64,000 nt of DNA from Methylophilaceae bacterium (GTDB lineage Bacteria; Pseudomonadota; Gammaproteobacteria; Burkholderiales; Methylophilaceae): contig JAOLWQ010000001.1 in NCBI GenBank assembly GCA_028342535.1, positions 62,001-126,000 on the forward strand, given 5' to 3'. A program made the translations under genes and the position numbers. Positions 1 through 11,255 of the stretch are shown one piece after another; within the stretch, counting starts at the first letter, position 1; each line of letters opens with the position of its first letter. Below the pieces are notes generated by a model, which ran no database searches, had not been told where the DNA came from, and saw nothing but the letters and a program-made list of their open reading frames with translations.

Positions 1-80
1 CCTCCTCTTGTCTTCATTCTGACTAAAAAGCCATGAGTTCTAGCACGCTTTACTTTTGATGGTTGATAAGTACGTTTCAT
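1..80 (-). CDS. rpmH: 50S ribosomal protein L34 (partial, runs off window)
   Basis: The reverse strand starts with ATG at 80 and reads [20 protein letters not shown] followed by RMKTRGG, the highly conserved N-terminus of L34 (normally about 44 residues). The window edge cuts it after about 26 codons. L34 is a small basic protein of the large ribosomal subunit. It is divergent from dnaA, the usual rpmH-dnaA arrangement next to the bacterial origin. Confidence 0.95.
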   Translation of the reverse strand, partial: MKRTYQPSKVKRARTHGFLVRMKTRG

Positions 81-251
81 ATTGTTGCTCCAGTCCTTAA
101 ACTTTGAAGGCGAAGAATACTCTTCCGACCGATTTATGTCAATAAATATACCTTATTATTTATTTAAAAAAGCCTGTGGATAACTTAAGAAAATTAGGCT
201 AATATGAAAGCCCTGATCAGACAATAATAAAAAAACAAATAAAATAAAATT
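81..251. promoter_or_regulatory. rpmH-dnaA intergenic region with DnaA box
   Basis: This AT-rich divergent spacer contains a perfect DnaA box, TGTGGATAA, at 175-183 (complement TTATCCACA). It must hold the divergent promoters of rpmH and dnaA. The box fits autoregulation of dnaA by DnaA. I see only one perfect box here, so the main origin more likely lies in the dnaA-dnaN gap. Confidence 0.5.
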
Positions 252-1595
252 TTGAAAAAAAACAATGAAAATTTTTGGGCGCTATGTGAAGAAAAACTCT
301 CCAAAGAGCTAACCAAGCAACAATTCACTACTTGGATTAGTCCACTAGAATTTAAAATTGATGGCGGAAAAGCTCAAATAATTGCACCGAACCAATTTGT
401 CTTACAATGGGTAAAAGAAAAATTTTCAGAAAAAATTCAAGACTTAAGCAAAGAACACTTAATCAATCTTAACCTAGAATATATTGTTGTGAAAAAAAAT
501 AAAATCACAAAAAATAATTTATCTAATATTAAATCTAAATTAAACAAGACGTCTATAAAACTATCCACAAATAAATCAAATGGCTTAAATACGGCTTTTA
601 ATTTTTCTAACTTTGTTACTGGGAAAGCTAACCAGTTAGCAACAGCGGCCGCAAAACAAATCGCAGAAAATCCTGGAACCGCTTATAATCCCTTATTTAT
701 ATATGGCGGTGTCGGATTAGGAAAAACTCACTTAATACATGCAATAGGTAACCATCTTAAAAACTTGCAACCTGAAGCAAAAATAAAATATTTACATGCA
801 GAAAGATATGTCCATGATGTAGTTAAGGCATACGAAAATAAAGCTTTCGATAGTTTTAAAAAAATTTACCACTCTTTAGATTTGTTACTAATTGACGACA
901 TACAGTTCATTGGGAAAAAGAATAGAACACAAGAAGAATTTTTTTATGCATTTAATACGCTAATTGAAAATAAAAAGCAGATAATCATTACTTGTGACAG
1001 CTATCCAAAAGAAATCCCGGGGGTAGATGAGCGACTTAGAACTCGATTTAGCTGGGGCTTAACTGTTGCAATAGACCCACCAGAACTTGAAATGCGAGTA
1101 GCTATTTTATTAAAAAAAGCAGAAGAAAATAAAATTAGTCTCCCGGAAGATGTTGCTTTTTTTGTTGCAAAACAAATTAGATCAAACGTTAGGGAGCTTG
1201 AAGGTGCACTTAATAGAATTGTTGCAATGTCTAATTTTACAGGTAAAAGTATTGACACCACCTTGGCTAAAGAATCATTGCGGGACTTAATTGCAGTTCG
1301 GGGAAGACAGGTAAGTGTTGAAAATATTCAAAAAACCGTTGCAGAATACTATAAAATTAAGATTGTTGATATTCTGAGTAAAAAAAGATCAAGGAATTTT
1401 TCTCGACCAAGACAACTTGCAATGTGTCTTACAAGGGAATTAACCAATTTAAGTTTTCCAGAAATTGGTGCAGCTTTTGGGGGAAGGCATCACACAACCA
1501 TAATGCATGCTTGTGATGAAGTTGAGAATTTAAGACTAAACGATCAAAATATTAGCCAAGATTTAGGTTTTTTAACTCAAGTTTTAAGAGGATAA
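252..1595 (+). CDS. dnaA: Chromosomal replication initiator protein DnaA
   Basis: DnaA is the AAA+ ATPase that binds DnaA boxes and melts the origin. The protein has 447 residues, normal for the family. An N-terminal domain I opens with ENFWALCEEKL. A low-complexity Lys/Asn linker (about 80-112) is followed by the AAA+ core with Walker A GGVGLGKTH (152-160) and Walker B LLLIDD (211-216). The C-terminal DNA-binding signature GGRHHTTIMHACDEV lies at 410-424. The start is TTG at 252: the only nearby ATG (265) is out of frame, and an in-frame stop lies at 240-242. No clear Shine-Dalgarno sequence precedes it. It sits between rpmH and dnaN. Confidence 0.98.
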   Translation: MKKNNENFWALCEEKLSKELTKQQFTTWISPLEFKIDGGKAQIIAPNQFVLQWVKEKFSEKIQDLSKEHLINLNLEYIVVKKNKITKNNLSNIKSKLNKTSIKLSTNKSNGLNTAFNFSNFVTGKANQLATAAAKQIAENPGTAYNPLFIYGGVGLGKTHLIHAIGNHLKNLQPEAKIKYLHAERYVHDVVKAYENKAFDSFKKIYHSLDLLLIDDIQFIGKKNRTQEEFFYAFNTLIENKKQIIITCDSYPKEIPGVDERLRTRFSWGLTVAIDPPELEMRVAILLKKAEENKISLPEDVAFFVAKQIRSNVRELEGALNRIVAMSNFTGKSIDTTLAKESLRDLIAVRGRQVSVENIQKTVAEYYKIKIVDILSKKRSRNFSRPRQLAMCLTRELTNLSFPEIGAAFGGRHHTTIMHACDEVENLRLNDQNISQDLGFLTQVLRG

Positions 1596-1813
1596 TGTGA
1601 AACATGTGTATAAATTGTGGACTAAGTTAGGGCAAAGACTAAAAAATGGTGAAATATTTTTTAATCCACAATCTATACACAGTAAAGTACTCAAAAAATC
1701 ATAGGATTTAAAGTTACATAACTACCTATTATTAAAAGAAAAAATTAACAAAAAAAGAAAAACAAAGGTTATTATTATTACTATTATTTATATAAAGAAA
1801 AAACTATAAAATC
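1596..1813. other. oriC: Probable replication origin (oriC) between dnaA and dnaN
   Basis: This 218-base gap holds two facing 17-base arms, TGTGTATAAATTGTGGA (1605-1621) and TCCACAATCTATACACA (1665-1681). They are inverted repeats with one mismatch, and each carries DnaA-box-like sequence (TGTGTATAA and a TTGTGGA half). Downstream, 1720-1812 is almost purely A/T, with runs such as TTATTATTATTACTATTATT, as expected of a DNA-unwinding element next to dnaN. The call rests on motif content and on location in the classical dnaA-dnaN origin site. A GC-skew inflection could not be computed here. Confidence 0.6.
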
Positions 1814-5352
<3,539 letters not shown>

Positions 5353-5362
5353 GCGACGAGAA

Positions 5363-6268
5363 ATGACTCTGAGTGAATTAAGATTTATCGTTGCTTTAGC
5401 GCATGAGAAAAATTTTCGCAGAGCAGCGGAGAAATCATTTGTAAGTCAACCTGCTTTAAGTCTTGGTATAAAAAAAATCGAACAAGAATTAAATTTATCT
5501 TTATTTGAAAGAAGTGTTGGAGCTGGTGGTGACGTAAGGATTACCCCAATAGGCCAAAAAATAATTGATCAAGCTGCCATTGTTTTAGAGGAGGCTGCAA
5601 AAATTAAAGATTTATCTGCTAATGGCGATAGCCAATTGAAATTGCCGTTTAAGTTGGGTTTAATTTATTCTATTGCGCCTTATTTATTGCCATTAATTAT
5701 TCCAAATTTGAGGGATAATGCTCCAGATATGCCACTTGAAATTCATGAGAATATTACTAAAAATCTAGAAAATAATTTAAAGCAAGGAATAATCGATGCT
5801 GCTGTAATAGCTTTGCCTTTTGATCTGCCAGGTGTTGCAATTGAGACATTATATGATGAACCATTTGTTGTTATAGCGCCTTTAAAGCATCGTTGGAATG
5901 CACAAAAAAAAATCAAAGCGAAAGACTTAGCTCAAGAAAAAGTTCTGTTACTGGATAGAACCCACTGTTTTAGTAATCAAGTTAAAGAGGCGTGTCCAGG
6001 TATTTCAGAAAATAGCGAAATTCAATTAGGTAATTCTTTAGAAACCATTCGTAGTATGGTTGCCTCAAATCTAGGAATTTCTGTTTTACCTAAAAGTGCT
6101 ACAACTGTTCAACTAGATAACCCACTAGTAAAAATAATTTCGTTTGAGTCCCCTGTGCCTTTTAGAAGGGTGGCGCTCGCTTATAGAAAAAGCGCAGTCA
6201 AAACAGAAGCAATAAAAAAGATTGTGAGCGTTATTAAAGCTTTAAATTTTTCTAAATCACATGTGTAG
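5363..6268 (+). CDS. oxyR: LysR-family regulator, OxyR type
   Basis: This 301-residue LysR-family regulator has an N-terminal winged helix-turn-helix (LSELRFIVALAHEKNFRRAA, SQPALSLGIKKIEQELN) and a C-terminal sensing domain. Two cysteines at 202 and 211 (HCFSNQVKEAC) have the same nine-residue separation as the redox pair C199/C208 of Escherichia coli OxyR. This supports peroxide sensing through a disulfide switch. It follows gyrB by 10 bases and may be co-transcribed with it. No catalase or peroxiredoxin gene is adjacent, so its targets lie elsewhere. A general LysR role is the alternative, but the cysteine pair argues for OxyR. Confidence 0.85.
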   Translation: MTLSELRFIVALAHEKNFRRAAEKSFVSQPALSLGIKKIEQELNLSLFERSVGAGGDVRITPIGQKIIDQAAIVLEEAAKIKDLSANGDSQLKLPFKLGLIYSIAPYLLPLIIPNLRDNAPDMPLEIHENITKNLENNLKQGIIDAAVIALPFDLPGVAIETLYDEPFVVIAPLKHRWNAQKKIKAKDLAQEKVLLLDRTHCFSNQVKEACPGISENSEIQLGNSLETIRSMVASNLGISVLPKSATTVQLDNPLVKIISFESPVPFRRVALAYRKSAVKTEAIKKIVSVIKALNFSKSHV

Positions 6269-6355
6269 GAAAAGAGTTTGATGATAATATTATAAGATTG
6301 TTTTAAAATTTTTATAAAACTTAATAGAACGATTAAATAGTGGAGAAGTGCTGAA

Positions 6356-7480
6356 ATGATAATAGGCGTATTAAAAGAGACTGTTGAAGGTGAATTTAGA
6401 GTCGCCGCAACACCAGAAACTGTAAAAAAATTAATAAGCCTAAAACATACAGTTTATTTAGAATCAGATGCTGGTATTGAAGCATCTATTACTAATCAAA
6501 TGTATATTGATGCAGGCGGTATTATAAAAAAAAATGCTGATATTTTTAAATCAGACCTAATATTAAAAGTTAGAGCGCCTAATAATGGCGAAGTAGATAA
6601 GTTACAAGCAAACCAGTTTATTGTTGGATTGTTAGAGCCTTTCAACACAAAATTAACAAGTCAATTATCATCAAAAAAAGTAACAGCATTCTCACTTGAA
6701 GCATTGCCCAGGAATACGCGCGCCCAATCAATGGATGTTTTATCTTCACAAGCAAACATAGCTGGCTATAAGGCAGTTATTTTAGCCGCCGATTATTTTA
6801 AAAAGTTTTTCCCCATGTTAATGACAGCTGCAGGGACAGTAAAAGCTGCACGAATAATTGTTTTGGGTGCAGGAGTCGCTGGCCTACAAGCAATTGCAAC
6901 TGCAAAAAGACTTGGAGCAGTTGTAGAGGCTTCCGATGTGCGGCCAGCAGTTAAAGAACAAATTGAATCTTTAGGTGCAAAATTCATTGATGTTCCATAT
7001 GAGACAGAAGAAGAAGTAAATAATGCTTCTGGTGAAGGGGGTTATGCAAAGCCAATGCCAAAATCTTGGTTGGATAGACAAACTAAAATGGTTTCTGAAA
7101 GAGCTATAGCTGCAGATATTATAATTACTTCGGCGTTAATTCCTGGCAAAGAGCCCCCAAAATTAATTTCTAAAGAAACCATACATCAAATGAAGGAAGG
7201 ATCAGTTATTGTCGATATGGCAGCTGGCTTAGCTGAAGATGGTTCAGGTAATTGCCCATTATCGCAAGATAACAAAGTAATAAATATTGGAGGAGTAACT
7301 ATTATTGGCTTAAATAATCTACCAAGCTTAGTAAGCACTGATGCATCAGCCTTATATTCTAGAAATATATTTGAATTTATAAAATTATTATTTGATGATC
7401 AAGGCAAATTATATATAAATAGAGACGATGAGCTTGTATCAGGGACTTTATTAACAAACGAAGGCAATTTAATTAATTAG
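6356..7480 (+). CDS. pntAA: NAD(P) transhydrogenase subunit alpha part 1
   Basis: This 374-residue protein matches the soluble NAD(H)-binding domain I of proton-translocating transhydrogenase. It starts [20 protein letters not shown] and contains the Rossmann motif [20 protein letters not shown] and the NAD-binding stretch [11 protein letters not shown]. The complex couples proton entry to hydride transfer from NADH to NADP+, supplying NADPH for biosynthesis. TGGAGAAG precedes the ATG. This is the three-gene (pntAA, pntAB, pntB) form. It is the first gene of a tight operon ending at the terminator after pntB. Confidence 0.95.
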   Translation: MIIGVLKETVEGEFRVAATPETVKKLISLKHTVYLESDAGIEASITNQMYIDAGGIIKKNADIFKSDLILKVRAPNNGEVDKLQANQFIVGLLEPFNTKLTSQLSSKKVTAFSLEALPRNTRAQSMDVLSSQANIAGYKAVILAADYFKKFFPMLMTAAGTVKAARIIVLGAGVAGLQAIATAKRLGAVVEASDVRPAVKEQIESLGAKFIDVPYETEEEVNNASGEGGYAKPMPKSWLDRQTKMVSERAIAADIIITSALIPGKEPPKLISKETIHQMKEGSVIVDMAAGLAEDGSGNCPLSQDNKVINIGGVTIIGLNNLPSLVSTDASALYSRNIFEFIKLLFDDQGKLYINRDDELVSGTLLTNEGNLIN

Positions 7481-7491
7481 AAGGAGTGATG

Positions 7492-7797
7492 ATGAGTGAA
7501 TTAATGACAATTCAAAATATTAGTATATTTGTTTTAGCTATTTTTGTTGGCTACCACGTGGTTTGGAACGTAACATCTGCACTTCATACTCCACTTATGT
7601 CGGTAACAAACGCAATTTCGGGCATTGTTATCGTAGGTGCAATATTACAAGTTGTGGAAATTAACGGGGAGATAATAACATTTAGCAGCATTTTAGGTGC
7701 AATTGCTATATTTTTCGCTGCAATTAATATATTTGGTGGATTTTTTGTTACTCAACGGATGTTAGAGATGTTTAAAAACAAGAAAGAGAAAAGATAA
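7492..7797 (+). CDS. pntAB: NAD(P) transhydrogenase subunit alpha part 2
   Basis: A small membrane protein of about 101 residues with three to four hydrophobic segments and the conserved [19 protein letters not shown] stretch of transhydrogenase domain II. It forms part of the proton channel with PntB. A GTG at 7486 and ATGs at 7489 and 7492 are all in frame. The Shine-Dalgarno AAGGAG occupies 7481-7486, so the ATG at 7492, five bases downstream, is the best-spaced start. Its stop overlaps the pntB start by one base. Confidence 0.93.
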   Translation: MSELMTIQNISIFVLAIFVGYHVVWNVTSALHTPLMSVTNAISGIVIVGAILQVVEINGEIITFSSILGAIAIFFAAINIFGGFFVTQRMLEMFKNKKEKR

Positions 7798-9164
7798 TGT
7801 CAATCCAAATTTTATCAATGTCTGCTTATCTAATATCGGCGATATTTTTTATATTGGCTTTAAAGGGATTATCCTCTCCTACTTCCGCTAGGCAAGGGAA
7901 TTTATTTGGAATGATTGGAATGGCTATTGCTGTTGGAGCAACGTTGTGGGTTGGGCAGCATTTAATCATTTTATTTGTATTTGTGCCATTAGCCCTTGGT
8001 GCGTGCATTGGTATTTTTGCAGCAAAGACGGTTCAAATGACGAAGATGCCAGAATTAGTTGCATTAATGCATTCTTTTGTAGGTTTGGCAGCTGTATTAA
8101 TAGCTATTGCAGCTGTATTAAACGCTTCAGAGTTTCACTCTACAGTCCAAAGATTTGAATTATTTATAGGTGCATTTATAGGTGCAATTACATTTACAGC
8201 TTCTGTGGTTGCTTTTGGAAAGCTATCAGGAAAATTTGGAGCAAATGCAATTGTATTCAGTGGGCAACATTGGATTAATCTGTTGCTAGCTTTAAGCATG
8301 ATCTTATTTGGAACAATTTTCTTTCAGACGGAATCGCTAAGTGCATTCTTCATTATGGTTACAATTGCGCTTATCCTTGGAATCACTTTAATCATCCCAA
8401 TAGGTGGCGCAGATATGCCTGTCGTTGTTTCAATGCTCAACAGCTATTCTGGTTGGGCAGCTGCAGGCATTGGATTTACATTAAATAATTCAGTATTAAT
8501 TATTGCTGGGGCGTGTGTAGGGTCTTCTGGAGCAATCTTATCTTACATAATGTGTAAGGCAATGAACCGATCTATAGTTTCAGTTATGTTAGGCGGTTTT
8601 GGATCAGATGTTGCAATAGATTCAGTAACCCAAGCTGAAAAACCAGTAAAATCAGGGTCCGCCGACGATGCATCATTTTTACTTACAAACGCAGATACAA
8701 TTATTATAGTTCCAGGTTATGGATTAGCAGTTGCTAGAGCTCAACATGCTTTACAAGAATTAACCTCAAAATTAATCTCTAAGGGTATTACTGTTAAATA
8801 TGCAATTCATCCAGTGGCTGGAAGAATGCCTGGCCACATGAATGTTTTATTAGCAGAAGCAGATGTTCCTTATGAACAAGTTGTAGAGATGGACGATATT
8901 AATAGTGAATTTGGTCAAACAGATGTTGTTCTTGTAATTGGGGCCAATGATGTTGTTAATCCAGCTGCAAAAATACCAGGGAGTACTATATATGGAATGC
9001 CTATTTTAGAGGCTGAAAAAGCAAAAATGATTATAGTTAATAAGAGATCAATGGCGCCAGGTTATGCTGGCCTTGATAATGAACTTTTCTATTTGGATAA
9101 AACTATGATGGTTTTTGGCGATGCAAAAAAAGTTGTAGAAGATTTAATTAAATCAATTGAATAA
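7797..9164 (+). CDS. pntB: NAD(P) transhydrogenase subunit beta
   Basis: A 455-residue protein with an N-terminal block of membrane helices (about 1-260) and a C-terminal NADP(H)-binding domain III. That domain contains IIIVPGYGLAVARAQHAL, HPVAGRMPGHMNVLLAEA and VLVIGANDVVNPAA. It completes the transhydrogenase with PntAA and PntAB. Its ATG overlaps the pntAB stop (ATAATG), so translation is probably coupled. A strong intrinsic terminator starts directly after the stop codon. Confidence 0.96.
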   Translation: MSIQILSMSAYLISAIFFILALKGLSSPTSARQGNLFGMIGMAIAVGATLWVGQHLIILFVFVPLALGACIGIFAAKTVQMTKMPELVALMHSFVGLAAVLIAIAAVLNASEFHSTVQRFELFIGAFIGAITFTASVVAFGKLSGKFGANAIVFSGQHWINLLLALSMILFGTIFFQTESLSAFFIMVTIALILGITLIIPIGGADMPVVVSMLNSYSGWAAAGIGFTLNNSVLIIAGACVGSSGAILSYIMCKAMNRSIVSVMLGGFGSDVAIDSVTQAEKPVKSGSADDASFLLTNADTIIIVPGYGLAVARAQHALQELTSKLISKGITVKYAIHPVAGRMPGHMNVLLAEADVPYEQVVEMDDINSEFGQTDVVLVIGANDVVNPAAKIPGSTIYGMPILEAEKAKMIIVNKRSMAPGYAGLDNELFYLDKTMMVFGDAKKVVEDLIKSIE

Positions 9165-9165
9165 A

Positions 9166-9193
9166 AAAAGGCTTTTATTAAAAAGCCTTTTTT
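9166..9193 (+). terminator. Intrinsic terminator of the pnt operon
   Basis: An 11-bp stem, AAAAGGCTTTT (9166-9176) and AAAAGCCTTTT (9181-9191), with a four-base loop and a T run to 9193, begins one base after the pntB stop. The A-rich left arm could also let it serve the converging small gene on the opposite strand. Confidence 0.85.
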
Positions 9194-9207
9194 AAAATTG
9201 AATTTTT

Positions 9208-9336
9208 TTATTCAGATGTAAGTGGTGGTAAATCAGAAGCAACAGTTGGAGCTATTCCATCGCCAACTTGATAAAATGAATAAGCATAATATCCAGCTAA
9301 AACAATTATGACTAATACAATAATATTCTTCAGCAT
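9208..9336 (-). CDS. Small single-pass membrane protein (42 aa), unknown function
   Basis: The reverse strand from ATG at 9336 encodes 42 residues. It starts MLKNIIVLVIIVLAGYYAYS, a clean hydrophobic helix, and continues into a short soluble tail ending DLPPLTSE. The ATG is preceded by AAAGG at a suitable distance, and the stop lies just beyond the pnt terminator, which could serve both strands. I do not recognise the family. The hydrophobic N-terminus, ribosome-binding site and tidy placement support a real gene. Confidence 0.55.
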   Translation of the reverse strand: MLKNIIVLVIIVLAGYYAYSFYQVGDGIAPTVASDLPPLTSE

Positions 9337-9414
9337 AATTTAACCTTTAAAAAATTAATAACAGAACAACACTAACACACTATAATTAAAAACATATATA
9401 AAAAAAACAATTCT

Positions 9415-9663
9415 ATGACAAACATTATTGAAACTTACTTCAGTGTTTATTTTACAGAAATTATTGTAGGAGTTCTTATATTTTCGATTGTTGTTGTTTT
9501 AATTTCAATTTTTTATGTGTTATTTAGTTCAAAAGATGATTTAGTAAATAAAAAATCATCAGTACCAAGAACAAAAAAAATGAAAAAAATGAAATACACC
9601 AAACAGTTTTTAAAAGGCGTAGATGGTATTGATTTAGATTTAAAAGTTGGAGATAAGAGATGA
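9415..9663 (+). CDS. Small membrane protein with basic tail (82 aa), unknown function
   Basis: An 82-residue protein with one transmembrane helix (about 13-37, IIVGVLIFSIVVVLISIFYV), followed by a highly basic segment containing TKKMKKMKYTKQFLKG. A basic region just after a helix suggests a cytoplasmic C-terminus. No Shine-Dalgarno is evident before the ATG. It is divergent from the 42-residue gene. I do not recognise the family. Composition argues for a real protein, but the function cannot be inferred. Confidence 0.5.
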   Translation: MTNIIETYFSVYFTEIIVGVLIFSIVVVLISIFYVLFSSKDDLVNKKSSVPRTKKMKKMKYTKQFLKGVDGIDLDLKVGDKR

Positions 9664-9848
9664 ATTTTGGTATGAATTTATTTAATAATTGTACAACTAG
9701 ACTATCATTAAATTAAAGGTGGCCCGAATATCGCTCGAGCCAGGCGGTAATAGTACTTCTCAGGAGGAAATAAGAACTACTACAACTGAATAGACGTTAA
9801 GAATAGAATAAAGGTCAGTTTATTATGCTAATTAGATAAAACTAATGA
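9664..9848 (+). other. Non-coding stretch, possible structured RNA upstream of ECF gene
   Basis: About 185 bases without a convincing ORF. The segment 9718-9790 is clearly richer in G/C than its surroundings. It contains an imperfect hairpin in which AGTACTTCT pairs with AGAACTACT around the purine-rich loop CAGGAGGAAATA. It could be a small RNA or a leader. No known RNA family is recognised, and no T-run terminator closes it. Confidence 0.25.
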
Positions 9849-9850
9849 AT

Positions 9851-9885
9851 ATCCTGACTTTACAATTCGAACTTGCGTCTATAAG
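9851..9885 (+). promoter_or_regulatory. Predicted ECF-sigma promoter of the sigma gene (autoregulation)
   Basis: ATCCTGACTT at 9851-9860, a 15-base spacer, then CGTCTATAAG at 9876-9885. The same two blocks with the same 15-base spacer occur at 11193-11227 before the Sel1 gene, differing at one fixed position (A/T). A TGACTT-like -35 and CGTCT-like -10 at this distance fit ECF sigma promoters. Transcription would start about 10 bases before the sigma start codon at 9900. Confidence 0.6.
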
Positions 9886-9899
9886 TTACAGGAGAATCC

Positions 9900-10496
9900 A
9901 TGGAGCTTGAAAAAGTATTAAATTTGCTACAAAGCAAAGAATCGCCATTGAGAGAAAAAGGGGCTAATGAGCTGCATAAGATAATGTATCAACCATTAAT
10001 GAGTTTCTATAGACAAAGGAAACTAAATAAGTTTGAGTCGGAAGAAGTAATATTTTCAAGTTTGCTTAAGATTTGTAACAAAATAGATACTGTTAAAGAG
10101 CCAAAGAAATTTAGAGGGTGGTGTTGGACAATTGCAAGAAATACTTTGATAGATCATTTTAGAAAATATAAGAAATATGAAAATGAGATAGCTGAGATTT
10201 CTATTAATGAATATGGGGAGGAATTTTCTAGGTTAGATAAACTTAAGATAGTTACAAGAATGAATGAAGAAAAAAAACAAAAAAATACAGGACAATGTGT
10301 TCAGTTGGGATTGCAAGAATTTGCTAAAGGAATGCCTGAAAGAGCATTCGTCATACAAATGAAATTGGAAAATCTTACTAATCTAGAAATAAGTGAAAGA
10401 ATTGGAAGAACTCTCGCAGCAACAAAAGAATATGTAAGTCAAAGCTATAAAAAGCTAGGACCATTTATAAAACATTGTGAAGAAGGTAGTGAGTAA
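9900..10496 (+). CDS. ECF-family RNA polymerase sigma factor
   Basis: A 198-residue protein with the two-domain layout of extracytoplasmic-function sigma factors. Region 2 carries KFRGWCWTIARNTLIDHFRK near residues 70-89, the classic region 2.3/2.4 helix that recognises the -10 element. Region 4 (about 140-190) contains the helix-turn-helix LTNLEISERIGRTLAATKEY for -35 recognition. ACAGGAGAA precedes the ATG. The stop overlaps the next ATG by one base, so the two proteins should be made in a coupled way, as in sigma/anti-sigma pairs. A predicted self-recognised promoter lies immediately upstream. Confidence 0.85.
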   Translation: MELEKVLNLLQSKESPLREKGANELHKIMYQPLMSFYRQRKLNKFESEEVIFSSLLKICNKIDTVKEPKKFRGWCWTIARNTLIDHFRKYKKYENEIAEISINEYGEEFSRLDKLKIVTRMNEEKKQKNTGQCVQLGLQEFAKGMPERAFVIQMKLENLTNLEISERIGRTLAATKEYVSQSYKKLGPFIKHCEEGSE

Positions 10497-11185
10497 TGTC
10501 AAAAAATGAAAAAGATTGGTTTGCAACTCTAGCAGGTGAAAAAGTTGTTGGCATGGATAGCAAGATTAGATTACAAGCTAAATTAGTCCGTAATGTATTA
10601 AAAAAGAAATCTGATGAGATTAATAAAGATATTAACAAAGATAACGAACAACATCGTAAAGTGTTTATAAGTAAATTAGAAGAAGTAGGGTATTTAAAAA
10701 AAGCATCGACAGACCTAAAACAAAAAATTAGAGATAATATTAAGTGGTTATTAACATTATTGATGGGTGGTAGTCTCTTCACATATGCTATGAAAGACGG
10801 TATCCATATTACAGATATTCAAGCAGTTCCAACCACTCAGATTGAAGTAACAGAAACATTCTGGAATATTGTGATGGATGAAACGGGAAATAGATTAATA
10901 GCCTTTTGGCCAAAACAAAAAAAACAAATCACAAAAACAAAAACAACAATAGTCGATGCAGTGGAATGTTCTTCAGAATTGTTAACCCTAAATGGGTGCC
11001 TTAAATTGCAGAATAAGCATCAAGCACAATTTAATATAGGGCTTATTTATGAGCAAGGATTAAGCGGTGTAGAAAAAAATCCGAATAAAGCTTATGAGTG
11101 GTACAAAAAATCTGCAGAACAAGGGAATCAGAGGGCAAAGTTTAATATGGAATATATGATAAGTAAGGAAATGATTGATAAATAG
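10496..11185 (+). CDS. Transmembrane Sel1-repeat protein, probable anti-sigma factor
   Basis: A 229-residue protein in three parts. There is a soluble charged N-terminus (1-82, starting KDWFATLAGEKVVGMD), one transmembrane helix (about 83-100, WLLTLLMGGSLFTYAM), and an outside domain with a Sel1 repeat near 175-215 (AQFNIGLIYEQGLSGVEKNP, AYEWYKKSAEQGNQ). Its start overlaps the sigma stop by one base. Sigma gene, overlapping single-pass protein and extracytoplasmic sensor match the general design of a membrane anti-sigma factor. The N-terminus has no anti-sigma fold I can name, so the role is inferred from context. The outer segment ETFWNIVMDE resembles ETFWTTWFDN in the secreted Sel1 protein downstream. 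Confidence 0.6.
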   Translation: MSKNEKDWFATLAGEKVVGMDSKIRLQAKLVRNVLKKKSDEINKDINKDNEQHRKVFISKLEEVGYLKKASTDLKQKIRDNIKWLLTLLMGGSLFTYAMKDGIHITDIQAVPTTQIEVTETFWNIVMDETGNRLIAFWPKQKKQITKTKTTIVDAVECSSELLTLNGCLKLQNKHQAQFNIGLIYEQGLSGVEKNPNKAYEWYKKSAEQGNQRAKFNMEYMISKEMIDK

Positions 11186-11192
11186 TTGTACT

Positions 11193-11227
11193 ATCCTGAC
11201 TTTTTTATAAATGGTTACGTCTTTAAG
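11193..11227 (+). promoter_or_regulatory. Predicted ECF-sigma promoter of the Sel1 gene
   Basis: ATCCTGACTT (11193-11202), a 15-base spacer, CGTCTTTAAG (11218-11227). This matches the motif upstream of the ECF sigma gene at 19 of 20 fixed positions with identical spacing, while the spacer sequences differ. The -10-like block overlaps the loop of the terminator hairpin that closes the sigma operon. Confidence 0.6.
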
Positions 11228-11244
11228 ATGTAACCATTTTTTTT
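11209..11244 (+). terminator. Intrinsic terminator after the ECF/anti-sigma pair
   Basis: A 10-bp perfect stem, AAATGGTTAC (11209-11218) and GTAACCATTT (11230-11239), with an 11-base loop followed by a T run to 11244. It lies between the anti-sigma-like gene and the Sel1 gene. It separates the two transcripts, so the Sel1 gene needs its own promoter. Confidence 0.8.
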
Positions 11245-11255
11245 AAGGAAAGAGT

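Noticed and set aside
8085-8125. Repeated GCAGCTGTATTAA-like stretches inside pntB
   Set aside because: They encode hydrophobic Ala/Val/Leu repeats of a membrane helix. The short DNA repeat follows from the protein composition.
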